Below are positions 7,386-13,613 of a stretch of 16,551 nucleotides of DNA, in pieces. How positions within the stretch are numbered: position 1 is the first letter of the stretch; each line of letters begins with the position of its first letter. The notes under the pieces are model-generated. The model had not been told where the DNA came from. It ran no database searches and worked only from the letters and a program-made list of their open reading frames with translations. The DNA is from Methanosarcinaceae archaeon (GTDB lineage Archaea > Halobacteriota > Methanosarcinia > Methanosarcinales > Methanosarcinaceae). The stretch is from contig JAFGOO010000112.1 in NCBI GenBank assembly GCA_016926455.1, positions 1 to 16,551 on the forward strand. The letters run 5' to 3'. The position numbers and the translations under genes are program-made.

Positions 7386-8240
7386 ATGGTCAGCATAGAG
7401 GATTATGGTGAATTTGATACCGAGTGGTGTCCTGGGTGTGGGAACTTTGGAATCCTCAAAGCTATCAAGCAAGCTCTTGTTGACATTGGGAGGGCGCCGC
7501 ATGAAGTTCTCATTGCATCCGGTATCGGACAGGCAGCCAAGCTCCCACATTATATGAACTGCAACCTTTTCAACGGGCTTCATGGGCGTTCTCTTCCGCC
7601 AGCGACAGGTGCAAAGATAGCGAACCATGAACTGACGGTGCTTGCTGTTACCGGAGATGGTGACTGTTATGGCGAGGGCGGGAACCACCTCATACATGCC
7701 ATTAGAAGGAATCCGGACATTACCCTAATAGTGCATGATAACCAGATATATGGCCTTACCAAAGGGCAGGCATCCCCTACAACTGAGATTGGTATGAGAA
7801 CAAAAATACAGACGCATGGCGTGTTCAATATGCCCCTGAACCCACTGGCACTTGCGATTTCACTTGACTGTTCGTTTGTCAGTAGGGGATTTGCAGGTGA
7901 TGTCCCGCACCTTACGGAACTCATCACGAGGGCTATAAGGCACAGAGGCTTTTCACTGATTGATGTGCTCCAGCCGTGCGTATCCTTCAATAAGCTGAAC
8001 ACCTTTGCCTGGTATTCTGAAAGGGTCTACAAACTGGAAGAAGAAGGGTACACCCCGAACGACAGGGTCAAAGCATTCGAAAAATCCCTTGAATGGGGTG
8101 ATAGGATACCTCTTGGTGTGTTATATATGCATGAGAAGCCCACATTTGAAGACCATCTTGAGGTGCTACACTCAGGGATGCTGATAGCCCATAAACCCAA
8201 AACAGAACTTGTAAATGAACTAATTGATGGTTACATCTAA
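7386..8240 (+). CDS. korB: 2-oxoacid:ferredoxin oxidoreductase, beta subunit (TPP-binding)
   Basis: The 284-residue beta subunit has CPGCG at residues 15-19 and a TPP/Mg motif GDGDCYGEGG (91-99) followed by HDNQIYGLTKGQASPT (118-132). It also has the LHGR loop near 65 and a late Cys at 198 (LQPCVSFN). Family enzymes hold a [4Fe-4S] cluster with four cysteines, normally two in CPGCG, one in GIGC and one in the PC motif. Here GIGC reads GIGQ (46-49) and the nearest replacement is Cys59 in MNCN. The gene starts on the base after the korA stop and the pair forms an operon. Its TAA stop sits inside a perfect 11-base inverted repeat (8223-8248). Substrate identity is not resolvable from the sequence. 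Confidence 0.95.
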   Translation: MVSIEDYGEFDTEWCPGCGNFGILKAIKQALVDIGRAPHEVLIASGIGQAAKLPHYMNCNLFNGLHGRSLPPATGAKIANHELTVLAVTGDGDCYGEGGNHLIHAIRRNPDITLIVHDNQIYGLTKGQASPTTEIGMRTKIQTHGVFNMPLNPLALAISLDCSFVSRGFAGDVPHLTELITRAIRHRGFSLIDVLQPCVSFNKLNTFAWYSERVYKLEEEGYTPNDRVKAFEKSLEWGDRIPLGVLYMHEKPTFEDHLEVLHSGMLIAHKPKTELVNELIDGYI

Positions 8241-8248
8241 CCATCAAT
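8223..8248. terminator. perfect 11-bp hairpin over the korB stop codon
   Basis: ATTGATGGTTA (8223-8233) and TAACCATCAAT (8238-8248) are exact reverse complements around the 4-base loop CATC. The TAA stop of korB begins the right arm. No long T run follows directly. It may stabilise the korAB mRNA 3' end or assist termination together with the second hairpin at 8286-8305. Confidence 0.55.
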
Positions 8249-8285
8249 CAATTCATTTGATGTCTAAAAATCTAAAAAATAAATT

Positions 8286-8324
8286 AGTTCAATGGAATTT
8301 GAACTCTTCTTAATTGCTTTTTTT
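8286..8324. terminator. hairpin and T tract between convergent korB and methyltransferase
   Basis: AGTTCAA (8286-8292) and TTGAACT (8299-8305) form a perfect 7-bp stem with a 6-base loop. A run of seven Ts at 8318-8324 follows, overlapping the stop codon of the methyltransferase on the other strand. A rich stretches precede the stem, so it could terminate transcription in both directions. Confidence 0.45.
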
Positions 8325-8910
8325 ATACACTGAGAGAGTTCTTAAACAGCATAGCCCTGCTTATCCAGACCTTTGGCTCAGAATCCGATTTCAAGCCTGC
8401 TTCATTGGCCTTCCTGATGATATCTTCATAACGTGAGCGAGATACATGCATTTTTGGTTCAACGAGTAGGAAGGAGGCATCAGGTTTGAGGATATCCCGA
8501 ATCTGCATAAGAAATTTTCTGGTATCTAGTACTTCATGCACCATCCAAAATGCAAGTGCAAAATCCACTTTCTCGGTAATTCCAAGTTGATCCTCTTGAG
8601 ATTGATGTAGCTGAATACGGGATTGCAGACCAGCCTTTTTTGCATTATGGTTTAATTTATTGAGCATCCCTTTTTGAATATCTACAGCTATAACCCTGCC
8701 ATTTTCACCAACCAGTCTCGACATAGGGAGTGTGAAAAAACCTAGACCGCATCCAATATCTATAACTGTCTGACCCTCATGGATATACCTGTCTAGTAGT
8801 TCTTCAGGATTCTGAAGATAACGCCTGACCCTGTTATCCAGTAAAAACGAAATGTATGAAGGACAAACTTGCTGGTCCCTAAATAATAATTTCCTGAAGA
8901 TTTGAGGCAT
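8323..8910 (-). CDS. class I SAM-dependent methyltransferase, substrate unknown
   Basis: The 195-residue protein has a Rossmann-type methyltransferase fold: motif I TVIDIGCGLG (about 48-57), motif II acidic end AVD (75-77) and a later FALAFWMVHEVLD stretch where motif IV is expected. MLNKLNHNAKKAG after motif II resembles UbiE/COG2226-like enzymes. The target (lipid, quinone-like, arsenic or other) cannot be told. The frame extends to an ATG at 8979, but the extra 23 residues cover AT-rich, TATA-like DNA. The ATG at 8910 has AGGGAG 5 bases upstream and gives a typical N-terminus, so I prefer it. It converges on korB and is not in an operon with visible partners. Confidence 0.85.
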   Translation of the reverse strand: MPQIFRKLLFRDQQVCPSYISFLLDNRVRRYLQNPEELLDRYIHEGQTVIDIGCGLGFFTLPMSRLVGENGRVIAVDIQKGMLNKLNHNAKKAGLQSRIQLHQSQEDQLGITEKVDFALAFWMVHEVLDTRKFLMQIRDILKPDASFLLVEPKMHVSRSRYEDIIRKANEAGLKSDSEPKVWISRAMLFKNSLSV

Positions 8911-8979
8911 ATATTCTCCCTTTAGTTCTCTATTTATGCAATTGCTATTTAATACTATTACTAAATAAGGATCATGCAA

Positions 8980-9073
8980 AGATTTGATATTTTTAAAAAA
9001 AAAGGTTGAAGTTGTCCATTCTGCAGCCTTGCCTACCTTTTGCTGATGTGGTTATACCTAATAAGATATTTGC
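8980..9073. other. intergenic spacer, nothing recognised
   Basis: This spacer lies between the methyltransferase upstream region and the GNAT relic. I see no gene, RNA or clear repeat here. AAGATATTTGC at 9062-9072 is a weak TATA-like stretch, too close to the relic ATG to serve it well. Confidence 0.4.
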
Positions 9074-9316
9074 ATGATTGTACGCCCGGAAAGGTCGGAA
9101 GACAGAGAAAAGATCAGAAAGATCAAATCTGAAACATTTGAAACTCATGATTAGGCAAATCTAGTGGACTGGTTAAGGGAAAGTGGTGTTCCCCTTATCT
9201 TACTGGTTGCCGAGGAGGATGGCGAGCTTCCCGGTCACATACTTTTTAGCACTGTCTCATTGAGAGGCAGCCAGAAAGCCCATGACTTTATTTGTGGAAT
9301 GAATGGCGTGAACTAA
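9074..9316 (+). pseudogene. truncated GNAT-family N-acetyltransferase with in-frame TAG
   Basis: The frame from ATG 9074 reads as the N-terminal half of a GNAT acetyltransferase: MIVRPERSEDREKIRKIKSE, then ANLVDWLRESGVPLILLVAE, then EEDGELPGHILFSTVSLRG. Related proteins of about 160-170 residues continue into the acetyl-CoA binding motif A, which is absent; the frame ends at TAA 9314-9316 after unrelated residues. Codon 27 (9152-9154) is TAG where a Glu-like codon would be expected. Even if that TAG were read as pyrrolysine, the product would lack the acetyl-CoA site. It is therefore a broken gene, probably cut by a deletion after about 9270. Confidence 0.8.
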
Positions 9317-9389
9317 AACAATATGCAGACTCTATTATATATTTGGCACAGATATACTCCAATGATGATTTGCAAAAGATGAACTCATA
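9276..9389 (+). pseudogene. unassigned coding fragment fused to the GNAT relic
   Basis: A second frame reads LYLWNEWRELKQYADSIIYL, then AQIYSNDDLQKMNS and a TAG near 9388. It looks like real protein in composition and lies just where the GNAT similarity stops. It has no start codon and no recognised family. It is probably the 3' scrap of another gene joined by the deletion that destroyed the GNAT gene. Confidence 0.3.
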
Positions 9390-9475
9390 GCACACAGTGT
9401 AAAATATTGGGTACCACATTATATGGTGCCCTAAATATCGATGATAAATTTGGAATATGTCTGATGCTATCCTAG

Positions 9476-9970
9476 CTATAAGAAACCAGACAGAATGTTC
9501 ATTACAAAATTCACGATCTTCATTTTGACAGATATCGGATTGATGACTAATTCCCCATTCTCCCATGCATTTACGAGTTCTGTGGCAGGGTCGGCTGAAT
9601 TATATACCCTATTAATCGTATTTTCATATACCTCCACTTCCACAGAAATGCCCTCTATCTCTTCCCCAATATAATAGCCAGTTACAATTTCATCCTCGAA
9701 ATCCACGCTAAAGATTTCATTCGTGGGCTTAATTATTACTAATACATTCTCATTCTTAAACTGGGATATGAGAGAAGACATCAATTGGTCTTCTTTAAGG
9801 GTTTCATGGTTGCTGTTATAATATGCGACCATTTCTTCAACCATTGATTCAATTGTAATGTTTTCCACAGGCTCACCAGTCTCTGCCACAGATATGCCCA
9901 CAGAGAATATGGAAAGGAGCATTAATATCGTCAGAATTCGCAATTGATTAAATCCTAAATTGATCTTCAT
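9476..9970 (-). CDS. small exported protein of unknown function
   Basis: The 164-residue protein begins with a charged N-terminus and a hydrophobic core (ILTILMLLSIFSVGISVA), a classic signal peptide with a likely cut after about residue 30. The mature part, about 135 residues, is acidic, with IEEM- and EVEVY-type strands, no cysteine, and a hydrophobic C-terminus (VNFVMNILSGFL). I do not recognise a family. A strong TATA box (AATATATATT at 10001-10010) suggests its own promoter with a short leader; the SD is weak (AGGA about 12 bases upstream). It is the only intact-looking gene here that ends in TAG. It lies 65 bases downstream of the TIGR00266-type gene on the same strand. Confidence 0.75.
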   Translation of the reverse strand: MKINLGFNQLRILTILMLLSIFSVGISVAETGEPVENITIESMVEEMVAYYNSNHETLKEDQLMSSLISQFKNENVLVIIKPTNEIFSVDFEDEIVTGYYIGEEIEGISVEVEVYENTINRVYNSADPATELVNAWENGELVINPISVKMKIVNFVMNILSGFL

Positions 9971-10000
9971 ATCTTATCATTCCTATTTTTTCAACAACAG

Positions 10001-10010
10001 AATATATATT
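10001..10010 (-). promoter_or_regulatory. TATA box for the small exported protein
   Basis: AATATATATT, flanked by further T/A on the gene side, lies 30-40 bases before the ATG at 9970. Typical spacing would start the transcript near 9980, leaving only about 10 bases of leader. The gene is thus probably transcribed on its own rather than only by read-through from 10800. Confidence 0.45.
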
Positions 10011-10035
10011 TTTTGCTTTATTGCAGGTGCCGGTA

Positions 10036-10800
10036 TCAAAAAGATCGGTCGCCGCGAAGTATTCCGCCCAGCACATTATCACCAATGCCGCTACTTTCAC
10101 CCCTCTGCTGGAAATGGGAAGCAGCGGATATTCTGTCAGCAAACCGGGAAAAAGGCAGGCTTTGAAGATAAACAATCCCTGGACCGGTGAGGCTCGCAAG
10201 AATCATTCCTTCCCCTCCGAAAAGTGCGTTCTTGAAGCCTCCAACAAGACGGATATCATAATCCACACTCTCAGAGAACGCAGCCAGACAGCCTGTATCC
10301 ACCCTCAGTGTTTCACCCGGTGCAAGTTCCTTCTTAATGACAGTACCACCTGCATGTGCAAAAGCAATACCATCGCCTGTGAGCCTCTGCAAAATGAACC
10401 CTTCGCCTCCAAAAAGCCCAGTTCCTATCCTCCTTGTCAATGCAACTTCTATTTCAATCCCGTTTGCTGCACAAAGGAAGGCATCCTTCTGACACAGGAA
10501 ACGCCCGCCAAGAGCGGCAAGATCAAGTGGGATGATCTTACCGGGATAAGGAGCCCCAAAAGCAACATATTCCTTACCTTTTCCTTCATTTATAAAACTC
10601 GTGATGAAAAAACTTTCCCCGGTCACCGCACGTTTTAAGCCTTTAAACAGACCGCCGCCTGTGGATGTCTGCATCTTTATCCCTGGACCCATGTACATCA
10701 TTGCCCCTGCCTCTGCACGAACCGATTCAGCGGAGTCCAGCTCGATCTCAACTATCTGCATCTCATTTCCAATGATCTTGTAATCAATAACATCTGCCAT
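10036..10800 (-). CDS. TIGR00266/AIM24-family protein
   Basis: The 254-residue protein fits the TIGR00266 (AIM24-like) family. It shows an early AEAGAMMYMGPGIKMQTSTG block (about 30-49), GGGLFKGLKRAVTGESFF (about 48-65), a repeated LFGGEG motif (two copies, near 129 and 193) and ILASLTGPGIVYLQSLPFSR near 200-220. These proteins form a trimeric double beta-roll resembling the tryptophan RNA-binding protein TRAP; the bacterial and archaeal function is not known. The usual glycine-rich C-terminal tail is short here (GIGDNVLGGILRGDRSF). The start is supported by GAGGAGAT 6 bases upstream. A long open frame on the opposite strand (10021-10638) is an antisense shadow. A 15-bp palindrome lies between the TATA-like box and the start. 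Confidence 0.9.
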   Translation of the reverse strand: MADVIDYKIIGNEMQIVEIELDSAESVRAEAGAMMYMGPGIKMQTSTGGGLFKGLKRAVTGESFFITSFINEGKGKEYVAFGAPYPGKIIPLDLAALGGRFLCQKDAFLCAANGIEIEVALTRRIGTGLFGGEGFILQRLTGDGIAFAHAGGTVIKKELAPGETLRVDTGCLAAFSESVDYDIRLVGGFKNALFGGEGMILASLTGPGIVYLQSLPFSRFADRISAASHFQQRGESSGIGDNVLGGILRGDRSF

Positions 10801-10845
10801 CTTAGTATCTCCTCTGCTCCCATCATATCCTTTATCGATATGGTT

Positions 10846-10880
10846 GACTATATGATAGTCTTGCTTAATAATTTAAAGTT
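10846..10880 (-). promoter_or_regulatory. promoter with palindromic operator candidate for the TIGR00266-type gene
   Basis: On the minus strand CTTTAAATTATTAAG (about 10864-10878) is a plausible TATA box. Just downstream, GACTAT (10846-10851) and ATAGTC (10855-10860) form a perfect 6-bp inverted repeat around 3 bases. It overlaps the predicted transcript start, a position typical of archaeal repressor sites. The regulator is unknown. Confidence 0.4.
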
Positions 10881-10906
10881 TCTTATGCTTTACTTAGCCA
10901 TATCCT

Positions 10907-12094
10907 TCAACTGGCATTTTTAGTAGCCTCAGCCCCCATCCTCCCCTCCCTCGCCTTTATTGCATACTTTAACATCACAGGTGTGGCAATAATTGAGACC
11001 ACCACCATCATGACTATCGCTGAAAACACCTCGTCCCCGATGATTCCCATGTTCCTCCCGATGGATATGACAACAAGTTCGACACCTGCCCTGGGCATCA
11101 TGCCTATTCCGAATATCAGGCTTTCGAGGAAATCAAAACCAATACACTTTGTTCCGGCAATACCACCCACCAACTTTCCGAGAAGTGCCATTACCACCAC
11201 AAGAGGAGCAAAAATGCCGGTTGTATGCACCACGCTTAGTTCAACAGACAGACCGATATAAGCAAAGAATATCGGGACGAATATACCATAGGCAAGTCCG
11301 CTCACCTTGCTCTGCACATCATTGATCTTTGCTAAGGGAACACTTGAGAGGAACACACCTCCGATGAATGCCCCGATCACAGCATGCAGTCCAAATGCTT
11401 CTGCAAGGGATGCCGAGAAAAGCGCGATTATCACCACGAATGCAAAAATCGATTCCTTCACATGCATCTTCTGTATATATGTAAAAAGCACAGGGAAGAC
11501 CTTCCAGCCCATGAGAGCCATAATGACCAGAAAAAAAAGAATCCTGAATGCAATTACCAGCATATGGAACCCGGATGGCAGCTGGTGGAAAGTAGCCATT
11601 GTGACCACTATGGAAAGCAGGAAGACCCCGATGATGTCATCAAAGATTGCAGAGGTTAGCATCATCGAACCGGGTTTGCTTGAAAGATAGTCAAAGTCTA
11701 TAAGTGTCTTCACCACCACCCCAATGCTGGTTGGGCTGAATGCAACCGCCATGAACATGCTCTGCAAAAACCCCATATTGAAGACCCAACCAATCAGGAA
11801 ACCAAAGCAAAAAGCAACGAATATCTGAAAAATTGTGGGAATCATAGCTTTTTTGGATGCAGCCTTAAGTTCACCAAGATGAACTTCTTTATAACCCGCT
11901 GTAAACAGCAAGAATATCGCACCAAGTTCAGCAAAAAAAGATATTATCTCGTTATCGAACTGTATCATGAAAATTACCAGAATCACACCTGCCGAGATTT
12001 CACCCAAGATGCTCGGGAATCCTATTCTCTCAGCGATTTCACCAAAAACCTTTGCAAAAAACACGATAATAAAAATCTGAAAAAGGGCATCCAT
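10907..12094 (-). CDS. CPA2-family cation/proton antiporter (NapA/Kef-like membrane domain)
   Basis: The 395-residue membrane protein has about 12 hydrophobic segments and CPA2 hallmarks. These are GFPSILGEISAGVIL (25-39), TAGYKEVHLGEL (65-76), the unwound-helix motif SPTSIGVVVKTL (120-131) and the paired aspartates D152-D153 in SAIFDDIIG, which bind the ion and proton in electrogenic members. The late motif MMPRAGVELVVISIG carries an Arg where NapA has a TM10 Lys. It should exchange Na+ (or K+) for H+. It has no cytosolic TrkA-N or TrkA-C domain, unlike Kef channels; regulation may instead come from the CBS protein encoded directly upstream. Its ATG starts on the base after the CBS gene's TGA, so the two are translationally coupled. 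Confidence 0.93.
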   Translation of the reverse strand: MDALFQIFIIVFFAKVFGEIAERIGFPSILGEISAGVILVIFMIQFDNEIISFFAELGAIFLLFTAGYKEVHLGELKAASKKAMIPTIFQIFVAFCFGFLIGWVFNMGFLQSMFMAVAFSPTSIGVVVKTLIDFDYLSSKPGSMMLTSAIFDDIIGVFLLSIVVTMATFHQLPSGFHMLVIAFRILFFLVIMALMGWKVFPVLFTYIQKMHVKESIFAFVVIIALFSASLAEAFGLHAVIGAFIGGVFLSSVPLAKINDVQSKVSGLAYGIFVPIFFAYIGLSVELSVVHTTGIFAPLVVVMALLGKLVGGIAGTKCIGFDFLESLIFGIGMMPRAGVELVVISIGRNMGIIGDEVFSAIVMMVVVSIIATPVMLKYAIKAREGRMGAEATKNAS

Positions 12095-12658
12095 TCAATT
12101 CAGGCCTCTTCTTCGATAGACTTCGTTTATGATATCCCTTTTTGAAACCACTCCAACCAGTTTTTCCTTATCTACTACATAGACGCGGTTGATATGGTGT
12201 TTCATCATCAGGTCCGCAGCATCATAAAGAGTAGTTTCAGGAACGATTGTTACAGGATGATGAGTCATGATACCTTTTGCATTCTCCGACAACGATCTTA
12301 CAGCTGTCAGATGCGTATGCTTGTCACGCGGGATACGGTCAAATAGCAGCATCTCCAGAATAATATCCTGATCTATTAGACCTGTCAGTGCCCCTTCAGA
12401 ATTAACAACGGGATATATGTGAAAGTTGTACTTTTTAAACAACTCAAATACATCTTCAATTGAATCTTCTTCTACTACTATGACAATGTCTGTCGTCATG
12501 ATATCGTTTATACTGACCCCAGAACAATTATCTGTAATTTTCAATGAACCTTCGTCACATTCACTCCCTGTTTTAGGCAAGTGCGCTTCTTTGACTTTGT
12601 CTTTTTCACTCATAACCTTATGCCCCACATCTTCGGCTCTTTCAGGTATAATTAGCAA
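12095..12658 (-). CDS. CBS-domain pair protein, putative antiporter regulator
   Basis: The 187-residue protein has a polar N-terminal extension of about 48 residues and then two CBS domains. One runs from about 50 to 110 (DIMTTDIVIVVEEDSIEDVF, HIYPVVNSEGALTGLI); the other from about 127 to 185 (IMTHHPVTIVPETTLYDAAD, RVYVVDKEKLVGVVSKRDI). CBS pairs bind adenosine nucleotides or SAM and gate enzymes or transporters. The start is TTG at 12658: AAGGAG (12668-12673) lies 9 bases upstream of it. The next candidate, ATG at 12613, has no well-placed SD. Direct coupling to the antiporter suggests it senses energy charge or ionic state for that transporter; this is inference. It shares a divergent promoter region with the Usp gene. 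Confidence 0.9.
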   Translation of the reverse strand: MLIIPERAEDVGHKVMSEKDKVKEAHLPKTGSECDEGSLKITDNCSGVSINDIMTTDIVIVVEEDSIEDVFELFKKYNFHIYPVVNSEGALTGLIDQDIILEMLLFDRIPRDKHTHLTAVRSLSENAKGIMTHHPVTIVPETTLYDAADLMMKHHINRVYVVDKEKLVGVVSKRDIINEVYRRRGLN

Positions 12659-12673
12659 AGTTATTTACTCCTT

Positions 12674-12752
12674 CATCTTTTATTAACTTTGCACGTTCAT
12701 TAGATAAAATATTAATAACATCTTCCACAATTATTATTTTAGGGGGGGTTCC
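12674..12752. promoter_or_regulatory. divergent promoter region between CBS/antiporter and Usp/P-type ATPase
   Basis: An AT core at about 12700-12717 (GATAAAATATTAAT and neighbours) reads as a TATA-like box on both strands. It lies about 45-50 bases from each start: CBS TTG at 12658 and Usp at 12753. Typical archaeal spacing leaves a leader of about 20 bases on each side, each with an SD-like site: AAGGAG for CBS and the G7 run at 12742-12748 for Usp. The symmetry suggests that both transcripts are controlled together. Confidence 0.5.
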
Positions 12753-13607
12753 ACGTACAAAAAAATTATAACAGCTTTGGATGGAGGTTTTGCAGCAGAA
12801 TCAGCTTCTAAATATGCAATTCTGCTTGCAAAGCATTGTGATGCTAAACTGATTGCCCTGTTCATGATAACAAAAGATCAGACCGATGATGAGACTTCAC
12901 GTGGGATGAGATCTATTGAACGAGTCATAGAATGGGGGAAAGTCGAAGGAATTCATGTTGAAGGAATCACTGAACATGGACCCGTAGTACAGTCCATCAA
13001 ACACATCGCCGAAATAGAAAACGTTGACCTTGTTCTCTCCTCTGCCCGTCATGAAGACCGTAAACACAGGTTTTTCGTACGCTCAATATCACAAAAACTC
13101 ATGGCATCACTTTCCTGTTCAGTACTCGTTGTAAGGGTTGCACATCCTGGGAAAGCCATGCATCTTTCCAAAGTTCTCGTCCCCATTAGAAAAGGTGCTC
13201 GCCACGAAGCCGAAAGGGCCTATCTCACCTCAAAACTGGTAGATAAAAACGGGAAAGCAACGGTTCTCAGGATTGAAAAAATGGCAGGTGCAAGATCACT
13301 TCTTCTATCGGATGAAGAAAAGCATAGGATACGCGAAGAGGGTAGAAGAGAACTTAAGCCGTTTATTGACCTGCTTTCTGGATACAAGGCCTCCTCAGAA
13401 ATCTCCGTCAAATTTGCGCCAAAAGCTATGGATGCTGTTCTAAAAAAAGCTGCATCAGGGCATTTTGATCTTGTGCTGCTGGGAGCCACGAAACAGGAAA
13501 TCTTGAGACAGATAGCGAGGGGTAACCCGATCGAAGAGTTTTTGAAAAGGACGCCCTGTGATGTGATCGTATGGTATCCATCTAAGTATTTTAATTTAGA
13601 GCAGTGA
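12753..13607 (+). CDS. tandem universal-stress-type (Usp) protein, start codon unusual (ACG)
   Basis: Two Usp-like domains are visible. Domain one contains KYAILLAKHCDAKLIALFM, VDLVLSSARHED and SCSVLVVRV. Domain two runs from KVLVPIRKGARHEAERAY to FDLVLLGATKQEIL and the RGNPIEEFLKRTPCDVIVW block, which corresponds to the nucleotide-binding G-x9-G(S/N) region. This double arrangement resembles Usp domains attached to CPA and amino-acid transporters. Family proteins usually begin M-Y-K-K-I-I-T-A-L-D-G. Here the bases in that position are ACG TAC AAA AAA ATT ATA, with no ATG, GTG or TTG before the TTG at 12777, which would cut into the first strand. A G7 run 4 bases upstream could serve as SD for ACG. 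The P-type ATPase follows 6 bases after the stop. Confidence 0.88.
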   Translation, partial: TYKKIITALDGGFAAESASKYAILLAKHCDAKLIALFMITKDQTDDETSRGMRSIERVIEWGKVEGIHVEGITEHGPVVQSIKHIAEIENVDLVLSSARHEDRKHRFFVRSISQKLMASLSCSVLVVRVAHPGKAMHLSKVLVPIRKGARHEAERAYLTSKLVDKNGKATVLRIEKMAGARSLLLSDEEKHRIREEGRRELKPFIDLLSGYKASSEISVKFAPKAMDAVLKKAASGHFDLVLLGATKQEILRQIARGNPIEEFLKRTPCDVIVWYPSKYFNLEQ

Positions 13608-13613
13608 CCACAC

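Noticed and set aside
8911..8979. N-terminal extension of the methyltransferase to ATG 8979
   Set aside because: Covers AT-rich promoter-like DNA; ATG 8910 has a strong SD and the extension does not look like the family.
10021..10638. Open frame of 205 codons on the plus strand opposite the TIGR00266-type gene
   Set aside because: Antisense shadow of a gene with clear family motifs and SD; it has no recognisable domain, and its composition mirrors the complementary codons.
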